Shown: positions 33,887-44,303, counted from the first letter of the stretch. The stretch: 64,000 nucleotides of DNA from Spirosoma sp. KCTC 42546 (GCF_006965485.1 NZ_CP041360.1:4444501-4508500); one strand, 5' to 3'. The notes: a model not told the origin generated them from the letters alone. Made by a program: numbers and translations.

Positions 33887-35020
33887 TTAGGCTAAAAACT
33901 GTTCCTCTTCAAGCGATATCCGCTCATGAATCGGTCCGGGTCGGTCAGTTAAAAATCCGCCGTTCCGCTGGCTGAAAAAGGCTTTGATCTCACTTAAAAT
34001 GGACAGTGCAATCTCATCGGGGGTTTCGGCTCCCAGGTCTAAGCCAATGGGTGAATGCACTCGCTTCAGCACTGATGGGGCAAAAGACGGGCCCGTTTTA
34101 TCCCACTGGTTCTTCATTTTATCATAGCGTTTCCGCGGACCAAGTACGCCAATGTAGGGAACTTGGGTTGATAGCAAGTTGGTCAGCACCGCCAGGTCGT
34201 ACTTGTAGTTGTGCGACATTAGGATCGCAGCTGTCCGATCCGTAAAGGCAAGTTTGTCGGTCACTGCATCGGCATCGGCGTAGAGCAGGCAGGTCGCTTC
34301 CGGAAAGCGTTTGGGTGCCAGGTGGGCAATGCAATCTTCGGTCACCGTAACCCGCCAGCCGATTTCGGTAGCTAGCCGGGTGAGCGGAATCGCATCGTAA
34401 CCCGCCCCGAAAATCACCAGCTCAATACCCGGATCCAGGCGCTCGATAAACACGTCGACGAAACCACCAACAACCGGTATAATTGACGTCAACGGCTTGC
34501 CGACCTCCATGACCAGTTCCATATCCTGCCGAAGCCAGCCTGGAATCTGATCCGTTGGTTGCCCCGTGAGCACGAAGCGGCTCCCCTCCCATATGCCTGT
34601 ACCACTTGTGCTACGGCAAACGCTGGCAATAACGCGCCGGTCACGAAGCAAACTAAATTCGCGCAACAAGGCAATCGGGTTGGTTGAATCGGCGGGATCG
34701 ATAGGCTCAATAAATACGTCGATGATGCCATTGCAACCCAGGCCAACCCCCAGGCTATTGGCGTCATCATCCATGGTATCGTAGCGCACGACCATGGGCT
34801 TGCCATCGAGCATGACCTGGCGGGCTTTGCGCAGGGCATCCCCTTCCAGACAGCCACCACTGATGGCTCCTTCCCAGCGGCCATCGTCACTCACCAGCAT
34901 CCGGGCACCGGGCCGTCGGTAGGCCGACCCTTCTACATAAACGACCGTTGCCAATGCCACTTTACGCTGAGCATGGTCAATCTGATCATAAATGGCCAGT
35001 ATACGGTTAATTTCTTTCAT
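33887..35020 (-). CDS. XdhC/CoxI-family molybdenum cofactor chaperone
   Basis: This protein has about 377 residues. An N-terminal XdhC/CoxI domain opens MKEINRILAIYDQ, with the segment GSAYRRPGARMLVSDDGRWEGAISGGCLE (given in parts: GSAYRRPGARM, then GAISGGCLEGD). A Rossmann-like C-terminal domain has ELVIFGAGYDAIPLTRLA. XdhC binds and protects Mo cofactor, helps its sulfuration and inserts it into xanthine-dehydrogenase-type enzymes. It is the first gene of the operon. I chose the ATG at 35020; the frame extends upstream to 35170 but would run through the promoter module at 35113-35181. Confidence 0.88.
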   Translation of the reverse strand: MKEINRILAIYDQIDHAQRKVALATVVYVEGSAYRRPGARMLVSDDGRWEGAISGGCLEGDALRKARQVMLDGKPMVVRYDTMDDDANSLGVGLGCNGIIDVFIEPIDPADSTNPIALLREFSLLRDRRVIASVCRSTSGTGIWEGSRFVLTGQPTDQIPGWLRQDMELVMEVGKPLTSIIPVVGGFVDVFIERLDPGIELVIFGAGYDAIPLTRLATEIGWRVTVTEDCIAHLAPKRFPEATCLLYADADAVTDKLAFTDRTAAILMSHNYKYDLAVLTNLLSTQVPYIGVLGPRKRYDKMKNQWDKTGPSFAPSVLKRVHSPIGLDLGAETPDEIALSILSEIKAFFSQRNGGFLTDRPGPIHERISLEEEQFLA

Positions 35021-35112
35021 GCCCTTATGCTCCGTTGAGATGGTGCCAGCAACGCTCGAAAACAAGATCTGAGCGGGCCGCCATCCGCTAATTGAACTCG
35101 ATAGTATCCGAA

Positions 35113-35181
35113 CAAATGTCTCGTTTATACGCCTACCGATTGGTATACAGATTACGGATATTACTACCAATATTACTGATT
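35113..35181 (-). promoter_or_regulatory. Promoter module copy A, driving xdhC operon
   Basis: Minus-strand reading: a 40-bp block from 35181 to 35142, opening AATCAGTAA and closing TATACC. A spacer of exactly 21 bases follows, then GACATTTG at 35120-35113. The box is 92 bases before the xdhC start. It has the same geometry as copies at 40388, 48687, 50739, 53601 and 61714. Confidence 0.8.
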
Positions 35182-35476
35182 TAACCGAGACAAATCACCC
35201 TGAATTTCTGTTAAACCTACCTTAGACGGTAGTAGACATTAGTTGAGAAAAACCCAGGAAAAGTTCCACTTAAGCAAGATAATACACTATTTCCAGATGC
35301 AGGAGAACTTTTAGACAAACGACCGACAAACACCGCCAAACAACCAAAAAGAGCAACCAGTGCAGTTGGTCGTAAAAATCGGTCGTTGATCTGATTGGCG
35401 AACTGGTTGCCCTATATACCGCTAAACCAGCCTGGCTAAAATCCAGGCTAAACGAGACAAGGAATTCAACTTACGA
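35182..35476. other. Gap with small inverted repeats, no gene
   Basis: The gap holds GCAACCAGT (35353-35361) facing ACTGGTTGC (35402-35410), and AGCCTGG (35429-35435) facing CCAGGCT (35443-35449). The latter lies just past the minus-strand gene ending at 35477 and could aid termination. No coding frame is evident. Confidence 0.4.
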
Positions 35477-35845
35477 TCAGCCTAAATTGTCGTGCGAAAA
35501 CCTTTTACGACGTTCATTGTATAGGTCAAGCGCCTGATCACCAACGATTTTAGTGAGTTTCAAATCATATTTCAATGCATCCTCTCTGTTTCCGTCGAAG
35601 GTTATCGCCATAACTTCAAAAAAGAGTTCATTTTCAACCCAGGCTGACGTTTTATCTAAGTCAATAGCCTGACTAAGCACAGCCATGAAAATTTCTCTGG
35701 TACGATCCCTGTCCCGAGTTATGAGTAAGAGTTCAGCAATCAGTTCAATGCAGTTACCGTAGGATATACGCTTACCGGGTAGCCTGGCTCTGGCCCATTC
35801 ATAGGCTAATTCCAGAATTAGCTCTTTATAGTCCTCTGAATTCAT
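35477..35845 (-). CDS. Hypothetical protein
   Basis: This is a 122-residue acidic, helical, probably cytoplasmic protein without signal or membrane segments. It has Glu/Leu-rich helices (ELILELAYEWARA, CIELIAELLLI, REIFMAVLSQAIDL) and a basic C-terminus (NERRKRFSHDN). I do not recognise a family. It is monocistronic, between the hydroxylase promoter and the GH78 gene. The 237 bases to its right (35846-36082) hold nothing that I can identify. Confidence 0.5.
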   Translation of the reverse strand: MNSEDYKELILELAYEWARARLPGKRISYGNCIELIAELLLITRDRDRTREIFMAVLSQAIDLDKTSAWVENELFFEVMAITFDGNREDALKYDLKLTKIVGDQALDLYNERRKRFSHDNLG

Positions 35846-36082
35846 ATCAGCTGATCTGGCTTCAAGTGCTGAAATTAATTTAGCTCGTTCGACCTATTAG
35901 GATCATTGGCTAGGCACAACTGCCCGGTTTTAGCTGGGCTCGTTTTGCCCCTACCGTCGCGTTTTTTTAGACCGGGAAACAGATCATCACGAGTAAGAAA
36001 GACTGATAATCAGACTAGTACGTATAGACCAATTTATTGTATTGTCAATTATAAAATACTGATAGTCAGACAAGAGTTTGCT

Positions 36083-38524
36083 TTATAACGCAAGGCTATT
36101 TTTTCCAGCTTTGAGTACATGTGTCTTCCCTTTCCAGACAAAACTACCGGTAGTTTTTGGCGGAAGTGAAATGTCAGCCCGTAGTGCCCCTTGCTGAACC
36201 CTGTAATTAACAGCAACTTTCCCATTGGGATGGGGTATTTCCCCACTAATCGAACGAATGGAACCCAGGTGTGGCGTAATCCTGACGCTGGTAAAGCCGG
36301 GAGCACCGCTTTCTATACCAAGAATGGTGCGGAAGAACTCAATGTTAGGGCTGGCTCCCCAGGCATGGCAATCGGAACGGGATGTGTTCACGTCTGACGT
36401 TTCGGCCCAGGTGGTTAGCCCCATCGCCATGTTCTCTTTCCATTTGCCCAACCAGTTTAGGTAATCATTACCCAGGCCCGCCTGAACGAGCGCCTGGTGG
36501 AGATAATATTTAAAATAGATCGAAGCGGGTGCCAGCGTCGTATCCGTCAGCATTTTTCCGGCAATCAGCTTAACCTGGCCTACGGGCGGTACGCCTGCTA
36601 AGATGGCTAACGAATTAGCATGCTGGGAATAGGTGTCCTTAGCTTCCGTATCAGCGTACAATTGCTTACCCGGATGCCAGTATTTTCGCTGAATGGTTTG
36701 TTTTAATTGCTCAGCCCGGCGCAGATAGAGCGTGGCTAACTCGGTTACGCCCAACTGCTTTTCGAGATCAGCGGCTAACTGGTAGGTCCACATGAGCTGC
36801 ATATCCAGCACCGCCGATTCGCCCTGCTGACCGATTGGAGCCATCCCGAAATTCCACCCTTTTCCCTGTGTCCAGTCTGTAAATACCCAGTAGGGAACGT
36901 TCTTCAGCGAGCCATCGGCCTGCTGGTAGCGTTCAAAAAATGACAACACTTGTCGGGCACCGGGTAACTTGTCTTTAATAAACTGGCTGTCGGGCCGGTA
37001 CATATAATAGTCGTGAAGCATAGCCACCCACCACAGCGAAAACGTGGGAATTTGCTGATGCAGATCAGTAGGGTACCGGCTCAGCGTGATGCCTTCGGGA
37101 ATACGGGAATGGTCCATCAATGTCAGCCCATAACGCGCTAACCGGTCGTCGCCCGCGTAGAAAAGCGAAACCATTGCCTGTATCCGCGCATCGCCAATGT
37201 ACTGCAACTGCTCATAGTAGGGGCAATCCATGTAGGTTTCAAAGGCGCACAACCGGGCTGTTCGCCAGCCGATGTCGAGCATCTTGCCAAGTTCCGCATT
37301 CTCCGTCTGAAGTTTGGCTTTTGCCTCGAACGGATAGCCGGTAAACGTGCCATACAAGTCATCAATGACCAATGGTTCTGTTTTCGTGTTGATCACCAGG
37401 CGTATATAGCGATACGTTCGCCACCATAGCGGACTATACACCTGATTGGCTGATCCATCGGATAACACACTATCCGCTTTACCGATGAAGGTCTTCCCGT
37501 CCACGTCGTTGCGGTTCCCTTTGGCGGGTGGAGCCGGGCGGCCTGAGCCTGTACTGGGTGCTCTCGGCAAATAAAGGGCTTCCGCATAGCCCATCGAAAG
37601 CGTGGCCTCCTTCCCACCGCTAAAAGCGAGTGTTGGATAGGCGTTAGTGAGCATTCCCTGATCGAGCAGAATTGTCGCCTTTGTGTTGGCCGGGATGATT
37701 ACTTTCGTGGGCGTAGCGGGGAAACTCGCCGGTACGTCGACGCCTTCGGCTTTGCGGGTGGCCACCAGCCGCTGTTGAGTCATTTCCATGGGTGGCAGGG
37801 GCGACGGCACCAGCATCCAGCCCGTCGAGTTGACGGCCGTAGCTTTGGTTATACCTGGTCCAATCGTACGCGCTTTAGTCCAGTTGCTGTCAGTAAAATC
37901 CACCCGCTCCCACCCTTTCAGGTGCTTGCTCATGTCGACCAGTTCTGAAGGACCGGCCACGTAATATCCCGGCACACGCACCGGCAAGGGTTGGTAACTG
38001 TCGTCTTTAGCAGCCTTCCAGCTATCGTCCGTATTGAGGATTTCTTCGGCGGCCGTATTACCCTGCACGATAAACCCGGTCAGATACGAAATTTGGGCTT
38101 CCGGCTTTTGACGACCATCGTTCCAGACCACAGCCGCTACCAGATTATTCCCCGCCTGTAGGTAGGGGGCAATGTTAACCGTCTCAAAATTCCAGAAGTA
38201 CAGATCGCCACGGGCGGGCCCCTGCCCCACCTGCCTGCCATTGACAAACAGCTTGTAGCGATTATCCCCCGACACGTGAATGACGAATGACGTGGGTTTG
38301 GCGGTCAACGTGATCGTTTTTCTGAATTTGACAACGCCATACTCTTTCAGGGTGAGATCAGAGGCTGCCGTGAACCGATTGATGGGTCTACCGGGTCCGG
38401 TGATCCATTGCGCTTTCCAGGGCTTTGTTAGTATGTCAGGATTTATTGGCTGGGCGGGCAATTGGAGGGCCAGCAGGAAGGACGTTGCCCAAAAGCACGC
38501 TCCGAGAATTTTAGTCAATTTCAT
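36083..38524 (-). CDS. Secreted GH78-like alpha-L-rhamnosidase family protein
   Basis: This protein has 813 residues with a Sec signal (about 1-24, ending LPAQP). The N-terminal part is a carbohydrate-binding/jelly-roll domain (about 35-200, with YKLFVNGRQVGQGPARGD). A further beta domain precedes an (alpha/alpha)6 barrel from about residue 400 (ETYMDCPYYEQLQYIGDARIQ, given as ETYMDCPYYEQ then YIGDAR), with acid residues where GH78 catalysis occurs. The C-terminal beta domain closes it. It probably removes rhamnose or related sugars from plant glycans. It is encoded 12 bases after a carboxylesterase gene on the same strand, which suggests joint attack on esterified, rhamnose-bearing substrates. 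Confidence 0.78.
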   Translation of the reverse strand: MKLTKILGACFWATSFLLALQLPAQPINPDILTKPWKAQWITGPGRPINRFTAASDLTLKEYGVVKFRKTITLTAKPTSFVIHVSGDNRYKLFVNGRQVGQGPARGDLYFWNFETVNIAPYLQAGNNLVAAVVWNDGRQKPEAQISYLTGFIVQGNTAAEEILNTDDSWKAAKDDSYQPLPVRVPGYYVAGPSELVDMSKHLKGWERVDFTDSNWTKARTIGPGITKATAVNSTGWMLVPSPLPPMEMTQQRLVATRKAEGVDVPASFPATPTKVIIPANTKATILLDQGMLTNAYPTLAFSGGKEATLSMGYAEALYLPRAPSTGSGRPAPPAKGNRNDVDGKTFIGKADSVLSDGSANQVYSPLWWRTYRYIRLVINTKTEPLVIDDLYGTFTGYPFEAKAKLQTENAELGKMLDIGWRTARLCAFETYMDCPYYEQLQYIGDARIQAMVSLFYAGDDRLARYGLTLMDHSRIPEGITLSRYPTDLHQQIPTFSLWWVAMLHDYYMYRPDSQFIKDKLPGARQVLSFFERYQQADGSLKNVPYWVFTDWTQGKGWNFGMAPIGQQGESAVLDMQLMWTYQLAADLEKQLGVTELATLYLRRAEQLKQTIQRKYWHPGKQLYADTEAKDTYSQHANSLAILAGVPPVGQVKLIAGKMLTDTTLAPASIYFKYYLHQALVQAGLGNDYLNWLGKWKENMAMGLTTWAETSDVNTSRSDCHAWGASPNIEFFRTILGIESGAPGFTSVRITPHLGSIRSISGEIPHPNGKVAVNYRVQQGALRADISLPPKTTGSFVWKGKTHVLKAGKNSLAL

Positions 38525-38536
38525 AGTCGGAGTTAA

Positions 38537-40198
38537 TTACAATTTCCCAATGGACCGCCATAGTGCCAGTTCCTGGCTGAACCGATTGTCAATCACTTCA
38601 CAGGTGGCATCGATCCGCATCGTGGGTCGGGTTTTGAGGTTATAGGCTGGCCACTGGGGCACATCGTTGGCAGCTGGTTTACCTGTCCGGGCGAAGGTGG
38701 TCCAGAGTTCGGCAAAGTGATGCGAAGCCACGAAGCGTTCGGGTCGATTGCCCCCGAAGAAGCTTTCCTTAGGCGCAGAGCCGTCGCGGGGCGGAATTTC
38801 ATTGTTGAACTTGAAGGAAATATCCATGGCGTGGGGCGTACCCATCGGATAATCCGTACCGGGAATCGGTTTCTCGGACTTGTAGCCGAAATTATACAGG
38901 TAAACCGGCGCTCCCCCCTGTTTGACCTTTTTTTCCGCAATGTCTACCGAGCCCAGGCCCATCATCGCAATAGAAGAAATGGCAATATAGAGTTGCGGGG
39001 CCGTCGCGTTGGGTGTGGCTTTGCGATAGGCTTCGATCAGTTTAGGCGTATCCTCACCGTACTGGGGCTCCAGCCGTTTCTGTAATCCCTCGAAATCCAG
39101 CTTGGCAAACTCCGTGTCTTTGCGCTCCCAGGCAAAAAAAGTGAACTCATCCTCATTCCAGCCAACTAACAACGGTTTATTTCGAGATAGGTCAGGGGCA
39201 GTCGGGTCAAAGGGATGATGGGGTAGCGCATGGCCATCGACAACAGGACCAAATCCTCCAGCCCGACGGGGCGCGGCTCCCTTCGTGTTACTTTTCCCGA
39301 GAAACGGGGCAACGGAAGGCAGTTTGCCCTGCATGACCAGCAAGTCAGCCGCTGGTATATCCAATAATTTACGCCAGTCTTTAGGCGCAATGTTTAGTTC
39401 TTTCAGCAGTAGAGCAGTTGTTTCAGCAGCCGTCTCCTTCGGCGTCATCCGAACTCCCGGCCCACTTTCAATGGAGGCTTTGTTAAAATAAGGAGCTGCT
39501 GAAGGCATGGCATATAAGCAGGACGTTTTGGCTCCCCCACCCGATTCACCCCAGATCATCACATTATTCGGATCGCCCCCAAACTGCGCAATGTTGTCAT
39601 GGACCCATTTTAGCCCATCCACAATATCGAGCATGCCCATGTTGCCCGACCCGACATAGTCGGACCCGGCTAGCTCGTCCAGATACAGAAAGCCCAGCAA
39701 GCCTAAGCGATGATTTGTTTCAACGACCACGACGTCGAAGTTACGAGCCAGATTCGATCCATCCTGACCGCCCGAAGCCCCCGAGCCAATCACAAACCCA
39801 CCGCCGTGGCTGTAGAACATCACCGGGCGTTTGCGATTGTCGCTGGCGGGCGTCCACACATTCAGGAACAGGCAATCTTCGGCTGGAGCGGGTTCGTTCC
39901 GACGCGGTGCCTGGATGGCGGGTGCACCAAATTGCAACGCATCCCGAACGCCCGTCCAGGGTTCGAGGGGAGCCGGTCGCCGAAAGCGCCGATCACCGGA
40001 GATACGCCCTGCGTACGGTATGCCTTTGAAGACACTTACCCCCTCATTTCGCATACCTTTAATACGGCCATGCGTGGTGTTCACCTCAACAAACTCGTCG
40101 GCTTTCGCAATCGACGAAAACCCGTATCGGGGTGCGACCACAGCGGCCGTAACCAGCGACAGATTCCCTAAAAATGTTCGGCGATCAATTCGGTTCAT
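38537..40198 (-). CDS. Type-B carboxylesterase/lipase, exported
   Basis: This is a 553-residue alpha/beta hydrolase. The N-terminus DRRTFLGNLSLVTAAVVAP has a twin-arginine-like signal. The oxyanion-hole motif is HGGGF (about 131-135), the nucleophile elbow is GESGGG (Ser219), and EDCLFLNVW is a type-B signature (about 107-115). The catalytic His lies near the end in SHHFAELW. It hydrolyses carboxylic esters in the periplasm or outside. It is followed by the GH78 gene after 12 bases and is divergent from a second esterase gene. Confidence 0.88.
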   Translation of the reverse strand: MNRIDRRTFLGNLSLVTAAVVAPRYGFSSIAKADEFVEVNTTHGRIKGMRNEGVSVFKGIPYAGRISGDRRFRRPAPLEPWTGVRDALQFGAPAIQAPRRNEPAPAEDCLFLNVWTPASDNRKRPVMFYSHGGGFVIGSGASGGQDGSNLARNFDVVVVETNHRLGLLGFLYLDELAGSDYVGSGNMGMLDIVDGLKWVHDNIAQFGGDPNNVMIWGESGGGAKTSCLYAMPSAAPYFNKASIESGPGVRMTPKETAAETTALLLKELNIAPKDWRKLLDIPAADLLVMQGKLPSVAPFLGKSNTKGAAPRRAGGFGPVVDGHALPHHPFDPTAPDLSRNKPLLVGWNEDEFTFFAWERKDTEFAKLDFEGLQKRLEPQYGEDTPKLIEAYRKATPNATAPQLYIAISSIAMMGLGSVDIAEKKVKQGGAPVYLYNFGYKSEKPIPGTDYPMGTPHAMDISFKFNNEIPPRDGSAPKESFFGGNRPERFVASHHFAELWTTFARTGKPAANDVPQWPAYNLKTRPTMRIDATCEVIDNRFSQELALWRSIGKL

Positions 40199-40387
40199 AA
40201 GCTTTATTGGTCAGGGTTTAGACTAAATGGGGTTCGAAACTATCGGCAAAGCCCGGCGATAGACTAGGAAGGAATTCAATCCGTTCGCGTATTGCCAGAA
40301 ACTACACTTTACACGTATTAAATAGGAAGTTTCCACGATCGCCAAAGATAGTCTTTACAGACCTGCTGGCGTGGTTTGCCCCAATTA

Positions 40388-40456
40388 AATCAGTAATAAT
40401 GGTAGTAACATCCGTAATCTGTATACCAGTTACTCCATACATATAGGTGACCTTTG
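40388..40456 (+). promoter_or_regulatory. Promoter module copy B, driving carboxylesterase
   Basis: A 40-bp block (40388-40427), opening AATCAGTAA and closing TATACC, is followed by exactly 21 bases and GACCTTTG (40449-40456). It sits in the divergent region 40199-40505 between two esterase genes and points at the plus-strand one, 50 bases from its start. The rest of the gap holds no gene. Confidence 0.8.
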
Positions 40457-40505
40457 TGGGGTAGCCTAATCTGCTGCAACCTATAATCACCTAAACGCGA
40501 GTACT

Positions 40506-42104
40506 GTGAAGCAACTAATTCTGGGGTTTTCCTTTTTGATTACTTATGCCTTACAGGCACAACAAACTGGGCCTACGGTTCAGACGGCATCGGGCGTCGT
40601 GCGTGGTGTGACCGAGGGAGATGTTTCCAGCTTCAAAGGCATTCCGTATGCAGCCGCCCCGATTGGGGCTAATCGCTGGCGCCCACCCCAACCAGCTCCT
40701 ACCTGGCAGGGAGAGCGTGATGCCAGTCAGTTTGGAGCCGATCCCCCGCAGCGGGGCTTTGGGCCGGGTGCTGCCGCCATGTCGACAACATCCTCCGAAG
40801 ATTGCCTGTTTCTCAATTTGTGGAAACCAGCCAATGCAACGGCCAAAACAAAGCTTCCGGTTATGGTGTGGATTTACGGAGGAGCCTTCGTATTTGGCAG
40901 CGGCTCTCAGCCAGATTACAATGGGACTCAGTTTGCGAAACAGGGCGTCATGCTGGTCACGTTCAACTACCGGCTGGGTCGGCTTGGCTTCTTCGCGTTC
41001 CCCGCGCTGAGTAAAGAACATCCGGAAGAGCCCAAGGGCAACTATGCATATATGGACCAGATTGCTGCGCTCAAGTGGGTACAACAGAACATTGCCGCGT
41101 TTGGCGGAGATCCCAAAAACGTGACCATTTTCGGAGAGTCGGCCGGTGGTGTCTCGGTGCTTTCATTGCTGTCGATACCGTCTGCAAAAGGTCTTTTCCA
41201 GAAAGCAATCAGCGAATCAGGTGGTGCCCGCGACGGTGTGCTGACCGGGCGACCGATCAACAAAGAAAACGCGGATGTCAATTACCCAATTTCAGCAGAA
41301 ACTATGGGCGTAAACTTCGCCAAGCGATATAGCATTGAGGGTACAGATGCCGCTGCGCTGGCCAAACTCCGGGCGCTCTCTGCGGCCGAGATTGTTGATG
41401 GAGGGCAGGAAACGGCTGGTCAGGGTGGACCGCCAACCTACTCAGGCCCGATTCTCGATGGTAAGCTCGTGGTAGAAACGGCTGAGAGTGCGTTTAAAGC
41501 GGGCAGGCAGGCGAAGGTTCCGCTGCTCATCGGGTCGAACAGTGCCGAAGTGCCCGCTGGCTTTGTCAATGCCCGATCGAAGGAAGAGTTGCTGGCTTTG
41601 TTCAATCCTTTGAAGGACGAGATAAATGCGGCCTACGATCCAGATGGAACCACTGATTTTGCCAGGATGCTGTCCCTGGTCAACACGGATAAAGTGTGGG
41701 CAGAACCAGCCCGCTTCTCCGCGAGGTCCTTTGTCGCAAAGGGCGCACCGGCTTATCTCTATCTTTTTTCGTATGTCCCTACCGCCTTGCAGGCCAGGAT
41801 GCGCTTTGGCGCAGCACACGCATCCGAAATTGGGTATGTGTTCGACAATCTGAGAGACCGGAATGGCGTTACTGTGACACCGAAAGACAAAGAAGTGGCC
41901 AGCCTGATGAACACCTACTGGGCCAACTTCGCCAGGACGGGTAATCCCAATAGCAAGGGACTGCCCCAATGGCCGGTCTACGATCCAAAAAAGAACGAGG
42001 TCTTCGAATTCAAATCCGATGGAACAGCCGCCAGTACGCCCGATCAACGGAAAGCCAGACTGGATGTGATCGAGAAGGCTGCTAATTCGGCGAAGGCAAA
42101 TTAG
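40506..42104 (+). CDS. Secreted type-B carboxylesterase
   Basis: This protein has 532 residues with a Sec signal (about 1-19). It has [11 protein letters not shown] (about 96-106), the oxyanion region YGGAF and the nucleophile elbow GESAGG (Ser212). A catalytic His near [11 protein letters not shown] completes the triad. The start codon is GTG at 40506; no better ATG precedes the signal. It is a paralogue of the minus-strand esterase next door, but is not exported by a Tat-like signal. It has its own promoter module and terminator. Confidence 0.88.
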   Translation: MKQLILGFSFLITYALQAQQTGPTVQTASGVVRGVTEGDVSSFKGIPYAAAPIGANRWRPPQPAPTWQGERDASQFGADPPQRGFGPGAAAMSTTSSEDCLFLNLWKPANATAKTKLPVMVWIYGGAFVFGSGSQPDYNGTQFAKQGVMLVTFNYRLGRLGFFAFPALSKEHPEEPKGNYAYMDQIAALKWVQQNIAAFGGDPKNVTIFGESAGGVSVLSLLSIPSAKGLFQKAISESGGARDGVLTGRPINKENADVNYPISAETMGVNFAKRYSIEGTDAAALAKLRALSAAEIVDGGQETAGQGGPPTYSGPILDGKLVVETAESAFKAGRQAKVPLLIGSNSAEVPAGFVNARSKEELLALFNPLKDEINAAYDPDGTTDFARMLSLVNTDKVWAEPARFSARSFVAKGAPAYLYLFSYVPTALQARMRFGAAHASEIGYVFDNLRDRNGVTVTPKDKEVASLMNTYWANFARTGNPNSKGLPQWPVYDPKKNEVFEFKSDGTAASTPDQRKARLDVIEKAANSAKAN

Positions 42105-42118
42105 CGAAAACACAGACT

Positions 42119-42152
42119 AGAGAAGGCCGAATCAGTTAATCCGGCTTTCTCT
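42119..42152 (+). terminator. Terminator after carboxylesterase
   Basis: AGAGAAGGCCGAAT pairs with ATCCGGCTTTCTCT around a six-base loop, with two G-U-type mismatches. It lies 15 bases past the stop codon. Confidence 0.7.
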
Positions 42153-42184
42153 ACTTATTGACGTTACCACTCAACGCAACAACT

Positions 42185-43441
42185 ATGAAAACTCAACTGC
42201 TCATTATTGCCGCCGGTACCCTACTAGCGGTGGCCTCTTGCAAAACGGATAGCGATACGCCAGCTACCCCTACAGGAACAACTCCGCCGACTTCCGGAAC
42301 AACGACAACAAGTACATCACCGGTTGAAACGAACCCGCCCAACTCAACCTACAGTCCCGCATTTTCGGGACAAACCCGAGTGGCAGGTGTTCGTACCACC
42401 ACCCCCTTCACAAGCACCGTTTTAACGTCAACCCTTGCGAGTCCATGGGGCATTGCCAGCCTGCCGGACGGCCGATTCCTCATCACCGAAAAAGCAGGCA
42501 CGATGCGACTGGTCACGGCTTCCGGGCAAGTGAGTGCTCCGCTTAGCGGCATACCGGCGGTCAATAGCAGTGGTCAGGGTGGCTTGCTAGGCTTGTGCGT
42601 CGATCCCGCCTTTACGACCAATCGCATGGTTTACTGGAGCTTTTCGGAGCGGGGCGCTACGGGTAGTCTACTGGCCGTTGCCAAGGGTAGACTTTCCACC
42701 AATGAAACCGCACTTGAAGGCGTAACGGTTATCTACCGGGCTACGCCAGCGTATACAGGCGTTAATCAGTACGGCAGCCGGGTTATTTTTGACCGGACCG
42801 GAAACCTGATCGTCAGTAGTGGCGACCGTTCCGATCCGGGCATTCGGGTACAGGCCCAAGCCCTGAACTCAGCAGTGGGTAAGATTGTCCGGATCACAAC
42901 CGATGGCGTGGCTGCTCCCGGTAATCCATTTGCCGGGCAGGCAGACGCCCGCCCCGAATTGTATTCCATTGGCCACCGAAATCAGCACGGACTAGCGATC
43001 CATCCGGTAACGGGTGATTTATGGGAAGGCGAACTAGGTCCTCGGGGAGGAGATGAAATCAACCGCATCCAGCCTGGGGCGAATTATGGCTGGCCCATCA
43101 TTACATACGGGATCGACTATAGTGGACAACGCCTGGGAGATGGCATCCAGCAGCGAGCAGGCATGGAACAGCCCGTTTACTATTGGGACCCGGTGGTATC
43201 GCCCAGTGGCATGACCTTCTACACCAGTAATCGTATTCCAGAGTGGCAAAACAATCTATTTATTGGGGCGCTGAGTGGGATGCACATTGTTCGGCTGGTG
43301 ATCGAAGCTAATCGGGTAGTTGGTGAAGAACGATTGCTGGCGAGTGAAGGGCAGCGGTTTCGGGATATAACCCAGGGACCGGACGGAGCCTTATATGCCA
43401 TTACGGACGCCGGAAGGCTGTATCGAATCGATAGGCGATAA
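42185..43441 (+). CDS. PQQ-dependent sugar dehydrogenase (Asd/GDH-B-like), lipoprotein
   Basis: This protein has about 418 residues. The lipobox LLAVASC lies at about residues 14-20, followed by a Thr/Pro/Ser-rich linker. A soluble glucose/sorbosone dehydrogenase beta-propeller follows: LASPWGIASLPDGRFLITEKAG, given as SPWGIASLPDGR and FLITEKAG; GLLGLCVDPAF; SIGHRNQHGLAIHP; ELGPRGGDEINRI; and YGWPIITYGIDYSG. It should oxidise aldoses with PQQ as cofactor. No PQQ synthesis genes are in the window, so PQQ may be imported. The ATG at 42185 places the lipoprotein signal at the N-terminus. Confidence 0.82.
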   Translation: MKTQLLIIAAGTLLAVASCKTDSDTPATPTGTTPPTSGTTTTSTSPVETNPPNSTYSPAFSGQTRVAGVRTTTPFTSTVLTSTLASPWGIASLPDGRFLITEKAGTMRLVTASGQVSAPLSGIPAVNSSGQGGLLGLCVDPAFTTNRMVYWSFSERGATGSLLAVAKGRLSTNETALEGVTVIYRATPAYTGVNQYGSRVIFDRTGNLIVSSGDRSDPGIRVQAQALNSAVGKIVRITTDGVAAPGNPFAGQADARPELYSIGHRNQHGLAIHPVTGDLWEGELGPRGGDEINRIQPGANYGWPIITYGIDYSGQRLGDGIQQRAGMEQPVYYWDPVVSPSGMTFYTSNRIPEWQNNLFIGALSGMHIVRLVIEANRVVGEERLLASEGQRFRDITQGPDGALYAITDAGRLYRIDRR

Positions 43442-43476
43442 GTGGATACGTCTCCCAAACAAGTTGCCCTAAAAAC

Positions 43477-43513
43477 AAAAAGCCACAGATAACTGGTGTA
43501 TCTGTGGCTTTTT
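43477..43513. terminator. Bidirectional terminator
   Basis: AAAAAGCCACAGATA faces TATCTGTGGCTTTTT, a perfect stem with A/T tails. It serves the sugar dehydrogenase (plus) and the SDR operon (minus). Confidence 0.88.
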
Positions 43514-43544
43514 GCTTAAGGGCGAGGTAATTGGTATTACTGAT

Positions 43545-44303
43545 TTAAAAACCATACATACCACCCGAAACCGAAAGTTGCTCGCCCGTGATCCACGCAG
43601 CATCATCGGAAGCCAGAAAAACGGCAGCTTTCGCAATATCTTCGGGCTGGCCCCTGCGACCCAGCGGGGTATTGGCAATAAATAGTTTCTCATACTCACT
43701 ACCAGCCGTTACACCCGCACTAGTGGCCCCTTCAGTTTCCGTAGCGCCCGGCAAAATCGAGTTGATACGAACGTTTTTTGCCCCCAGTTCTTTCGATAAT
43801 GAAATCGTTAGGGCATCTAAGGCCGCTTTCGTAGCCGAATATAACGACACGCCCGCCATCGGCGATTTGCTGGCACCCGAACTGATATTGATGATCGTGC
43901 CGCCCGTAGAACCAAACAGGTTTAAAGCTGCCTGGATGGTCAGGACAGGCCCTAACACATTGACGTTGAAATGCTGATGAAAAGCGGCTACTGAGGCCTG
44001 TTCAACCGGTAAAAATTGCTGAAAAACCGCGTTGTTGACCAAAATATCCAGGGTGCCGAACGCCTTCTTTGTTTCGTCAAACAGCCTGGCGACATCGGCT
44101 TCATTCGATACATCGGCCTGTGCCGCAATGGCGACTCCTCCCTTGTCCGTGATCTCCTTTACCACTCTATCGGCCCCTTCTTTACTGGAGGCATAATTCA
44201 CAACCACTTTTGCGCCCTCTGCCGCAAGGTGTTTTGCAATGGATGCACCTATCCCTTTTGACGCACCGGTAACTACCGCTACTTTGTTTTTTAATTTACT
44301 CAT
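43545..44303 (-). CDS. Short-chain dehydrogenase/reductase (classical, FabG-like)
   Basis: This is a 252-residue SDR. The NADP motif TGASKGIG is at about 12-19 and the NNAV step at about 89-92. The catalytic Ser is in INISSGAS (about 137-144) and YSATK (about 156-160) has Tyr and Lys. The C-terminal VSGGMYGF ends the fold. I chose MSKLKNKVAVVTG at 44303. It is the third gene of a minus-strand run with an F420-type reductase and another SDR, opposite an HxlR regulator. Confidence 0.9.
   Translation of the reverse strand: MSKLKNKVAVVTGASKGIGASIAKHLAAEGAKVVVNYASSKEGADRVVKEITDKGGVAIAAQADVSNEADVARLFDETKKAFGTLDILVNNAVFQQFLPVEQASVAAFHQHFNVNVLGPVLTIQAALNLFGSTGGTIINISSGASKSPMAGVSLYSATKAALDALTISLSKELGAKNVRINSILPGATETEGATSAGVTAGSEYEKLFIANTPLGRRGQPEDIAKAAVFLASDDAAWITGEQLSVSGGMYGF

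Noticed and set aside
35021..35170. Upstream extension of XdhC by 50 residues
   Set aside because: It would run through the promoter module copy A, and the family starts at MKEINRIL.
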